Shown in pieces: positions 61,965 to 64,000 of a stretch of DNA of 64,000 bases (within the stretch, counting starts at the first letter, position 1; each line of letters begins with the position of its first letter). The translations under genes and the position numbers were made by a program. Source of the DNA: DASSQJ01 sp963726295 (GTDB lineage: Bacteria > Actinomycetota > Actinomycetes > Actinomycetales > Dermatophilaceae); assembly GCA_963726295.1 (NCBI GenBank), contig CAVSBW010000011.1, positions 62,001-126,000 of the forward strand, in the 5' to 3' direction. Under the pieces are notes generated by a model that was not told the DNA's origin, did no database searches, and saw nothing but the letters and a program-made list of their open reading frames with translations.

Positions 61965-62672
61965 ATGCAGTCCGAGATCCTCCACGGCCCGGCCTACGCC
62001 GCCGCCAGGATCACCCTGGCCGCCGGGGAGTCCGTGCGGGCCGAGGCCGGCGCCATGCTGGCCATGACGAACGGCCTCGAAATGCAGACGTCCACCCAGG
62101 GCGGGGTGATGAAGGGCCTGCGCCGTGCGGTGCTCGGCGGCGAGTCGTTCTTCATGAACACCTTCACCGCCCAGCGCGACGGTGCGCAGCTCTACGTCGC
62201 GCCGCCACTGCCCGGGGACGTCGTCGCGTGGCCGGTCCGCGGGGCGCTCTTCGTCCAGTCCGGGTCGTTCCTCGCGTCCAGCGCCGGTGTCGACGTCGAC
62301 ACCCACTGGGGCGGCGCCAAGACCTTCTTCAGCCGCGAGGGGCTCTTCATCCTGCGGGTCTCGGGCCAGGGCGACGTCGTCCTCTCGAGCTACGGCGCCA
62401 TCCACGCCGTCGACCTCGCGCCCGGGGAGGTCTTCACCGTCGACACCGGGCACATGGTCGCCTGGACCGAGGGCGTCGGCTACGCGGTGCGGAAGGTCGG
62501 CTCGTGGAAGTCGACGTTCTTCTCCGGCGAGGGATTCGTCTGCGACCTCACCGGACCGGGCCGCATCTACCTCCAGACCCGCAGCCAGGACGCCTTCCTC
62601 GGCTGGCTCATCCCGAAGCTGCCGAAGCCGTCCAACGGGAGCGGAGGCGGCGGCTTCAGCTTCGGCGACTGA
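61965..62672 (+). CDS. AIM24-family protein (TIGR00266)
   Basis: 235 residues from ATG 61965, preceded by GGGAGG. The sequence has AAARITLAAGESVRAEAGAMLAMTNGLEMQTS, GLRRAVLGGESFFMNTF, VDVDTHWGGAKTFFSREGLFILRVSG and YGAIHAVDLAPGEVFTVDTGHMVAW, the repeating beta pattern of the AIM24/TIGR00266 family. The yeast relative is mitochondrial; the bacterial role is not known. Gly-rich tail (SNGSGGGGFSFGD) closes it. It converges on the ferredoxin gene after 18 bases. Confidence 0.9.
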   Translation: MQSEILHGPAYAAARITLAAGESVRAEAGAMLAMTNGLEMQTSTQGGVMKGLRRAVLGGESFFMNTFTAQRDGAQLYVAPPLPGDVVAWPVRGALFVQSGSFLASSAGVDVDTHWGGAKTFFSREGLFILRVSGQGDVVLSSYGAIHAVDLAPGEVFTVDTGHMVAWTEGVGYAVRKVGSWKSTFFSGEGFVCDLTGPGRIYLQTRSQDAFLGWLIPKLPKPSNGSGGGGFSFGD

Positions 62673-62690
62673 CGCGGCAGGGAGCCCGCG

Positions 62691-62909
62691 TCAGGGCTGG
62701 TCGGACCAGTAGAGGGCTCGGGCGGGGCAGAAGCGGATGGCGGTCTCGCCCGGCTCGTCCGGCACCTGCGGCTGGTCGACCACCGGGTAGCCGTGGTCGT
62801 CGAGCCGGAAGCGACCCTCGAGGAGGGTGGCGCAGATGCCGTGGCCGGTGCAGGCGATCCGGTCGACCCGCAGCTCACGGGTGCCGCGGACGTCAGGCGC
62901 GGTGGACAC
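62691..62909 (-). CDS. Single-cluster ferredoxin (CxxHxxC type)
   Basis: 72 residues from GTG 62909, with GAGGAG upstream. Cluster ligands: Cys20, His23 and Cys26 in CTGHGIC, and Cys61 in FCPARALYW. The His in place of a second Cys is usual for [3Fe-4S] (or [4Fe-4S] with His) ferredoxins that serve P450s and related enzymes. The start overlaps the 3' end of the NuoF-like gene by 17 bases, so the two are coupled and probably form an electron-transfer pair. Confidence 0.88.
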   Translation of the reverse strand: MSTAPDVRGTRELRVDRIACTGHGICATLLEGRFRLDDHGYPVVDQPQVPDEPGETAIRFCPARALYWSDQP

Positions 62910-64000
62910 GGTGGCCACTCCTCTGGCTCGGGCACGACCCGGACGCGTGGGCGGCCAGGTGGGGCTCGAGGACCCGCAGCGCGCTGCCGGCGAACCTCCC
63001 GACGCCGTCGGGGAAGCGGCAGGCGCCCCGGCCGGGCAGGAGGCCCGCGGCCGCACGGACCGCCGCCAGCTCGCGCGTCGTCGGCGTCTCGACCAGCCGC
63101 CGCCACGCCTCGGCCACCGACGGCACCCCGAACATGCAGGGACCGCACTGGCCCGCCGTCTCGCCCGCGGCATAGGTGAGGAAGCTCGTGACCACGTCGA
63201 GGGGGCAGCGGCTGGGGTCGAGGACGTCGACGACACCCGGCCCGAGGGCGCCGCCGTGGCGGGCGAGGGCACGGGTGGACCACACCGTGCCGCGGGCGTC
63301 GTCGGCGCTGAGGAGGACGCCGCCGAGCCCCCCGACGACCACGTGCTCCCAGCCGGGGTCGGGCCTGGCGGCGTCGAGCAGGTCGGCGAGCGGCACGCCG
63401 GCCTCGGTGTCGAGCACCCCGGGCCGGGCCACTGCACCGGTGAGGGCCACCAGGCGTGGGCCGGGCTCCAGGGCGGTACCGAAGGAGCGGAACCACGCCG
63501 ACCCCCGCTCGACCACCTGGGCGATGCGCCAGACCGTCTCCGCGTTGAGCACCACCGTCGCCGGTACCCGGCGGCCCGCCTGGTCCCGGCCGCCCATGAC
63601 GAACGGCCGGCGCTTGGTCATCGGTCGGGCCAGGCCGCCGTTGGCGAGCGAGATGAGCGAGGTCTCCTCGGACGAGACGTAACGGTCGGGTACCTCGAGG
63701 ACGTCGAGGCCGGCCCGTCCGAGGGCGTGCGCGGTCATCGACCCCCGGTGGGCCGCGAACCGCACCTGGCGCCGCCGTCCCCCGCCCGAGACCAGCCGTG
63801 CCCCGTGGACGAGCTCGTCGAGGTGGTGCTCGACGACGTAGCCGTCCTTGACCGCGCCGATCTCGCCGTCGCAGGCGTTGACCACGAGGTGGGCGCGGTT
63901 CTCGTGCGCGGCCCGCACCTTGACGGAGGTGCTGAAGGCGGCGCCCCCACGTCCGGTGAGGCCCGCGGCGTCGAGCAGCCCGACCAGGTCGGAGGGGGTG
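62893..64000 (-). CDS. NuoF-like NADH-binding iron-sulfur flavoprotein (5' end outside window)
   Basis: The frame is open at the right edge (reading PSDLVGLLDAAGLTGRGGAAFSTSVKV into the window), so the N-terminus is missing; at least 369 residues are present. The motif GLTGRGGAAFSTSVK is the FMN/NADH site of NuoF, VVNACDGEIGAVKD follows, and the C-terminal iron-sulfur region has GQCGPCMFG and GACRFPDGV, with three Cys as in the NuoF SLBB/4Fe-4S domain. It probably moves electrons from NAD(P)H to the following ferredoxin. No other complex I genes are seen; a stand-alone reductase is likely. Confidence 0.87.
   Translation of the reverse strand, partial: TPSDLVGLLDAAGLTGRGGAAFSTSVKVRAAHENRAHLVVNACDGEIGAVKDGYVVEHHLDELVHGARLVSGGGRRRQVRFAAHRGSMTAHALGRAGLDVLEVPDRYVSSEETSLISLANGGLARPMTKRRPFVMGGRDQAGRRVPATVVLNAETVWRIAQVVERGSAWFRSFGTALEPGPRLVALTGAVARPGVLDTEAGVPLADLLDAARPDPGWEHVVVGGLGGVLLSADDARGTVWSTRALARHGGALGPGVVDVLDPSRCPLDVVTSFLTYAAGETAGQCGPCMFGVPSVAEAWRRLVETPTTRELAAVRAAAGLLPGRGACRFPDGVGRFAGSALRVLEPHLAAHASGSCPSQRSGHRVHRA

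Overview
The window is GC-rich DNA (third codon positions almost always G or C) from an actinobacterium. Supporting signs are frequent GTG starts, ATGA/GTGA stop-start overlaps, a WS/DGAT acyltransferase, an F420/deazaflavin-type reductase, a DUF222/HNH (13E12-type) protein and a carotenoid operon with a two-subunit CrtYc/CrtYd lycopene cyclase and an isorenieratene synthase. A Micrococcales-like organism fits best, but I cannot place the genus. I see no rRNA, tRNA, CRISPR array, insertion sequence or prophage.

Layout. 1-5.3 kb: a plus-strand catabolic-looking cluster (ThDP enzyme cut by the window edge, NAD-dependent epimerase, two SDRs, BASS transporter). 5.3-7.6 kb: a DUF1905/YdeI-like protein, a small lipoprotein and a frameshifted secreted protein. 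7.7-14.9 kb: a tightly coupled minus-strand carotenoid operon, crtE-crtI-crtB::idi-crtYc-crtYd-methyltransferase-crtU, in which phytoene synthase and IPP isomerase are fused; the expected end product is isorenieratene or a derivative. 15-26 kb: mixed housekeeping genes (flavin oxidoreductase, truncated globin, secreted EEP-family enzyme, VOC protein, WS/DGAT with an alpha/beta hydrolase, class II fumarase, SWIM-SNF2 helicase). 26-35 kb: a TetR regulator with two overlapping palindromic operators facing a DUF4386 membrane protein, a two-component system, a DUF222/HNH protein, an ASCH protein, and an arsR-arsP-thioredoxin cassette. 35-43 kb: a secreted protein with an internal duplication, MFS transporter, glycerophosphotransferase-like and aminotransferase pair, thiol peroxidase, and a two-component system coupled to a cation/proton antiporter.

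43.9-55.3 kb is the most coherent regulatory unit: an apparent reactive-sulfur (persulfide) regulon. A CsoR/CstR-type repressor with two Cys and no His at the copper-ligand position lies among two persulfide-dioxygenase/rhodanese fusions, a stand-alone rhodanese, a rhodanese lipoprotein, a thioredoxin, a methyltransferase, a 53-residue cysteine-rich protein and a PIG-L deacetylase. Six copies of one palindrome, ATACCC-N4-GGGTAT, sit at their promoters, and its outer TAT often forms the start of a -10 hexamer. This implies that the small protein, the methyltransferase and the deacetylase take part in sulfane-sulfur handling.

55.4-64 kb: a LacI/CebR-like regulator preceded by a CebR-type box; a JmjC/cupin oxygenase preceded by a small Asp/Gly/Ala repeat protein, a possible enzyme-substrate pair; a cNMP/CBS/DUF294 protein with a DnaQ-like exonuclease; a LysR regulator with a divergent small gene; an AIM24 protein; and a ferredoxin with a NuoF-like protein running off the window.

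Five reading frames are broken by single-base indels in or next to short G/C runs (about 7149, 7570, 48391, 53218 and 57810). This looks more like a sequencing or assembly artefact than five independent pseudogenes, and it affects how those genes should be read.
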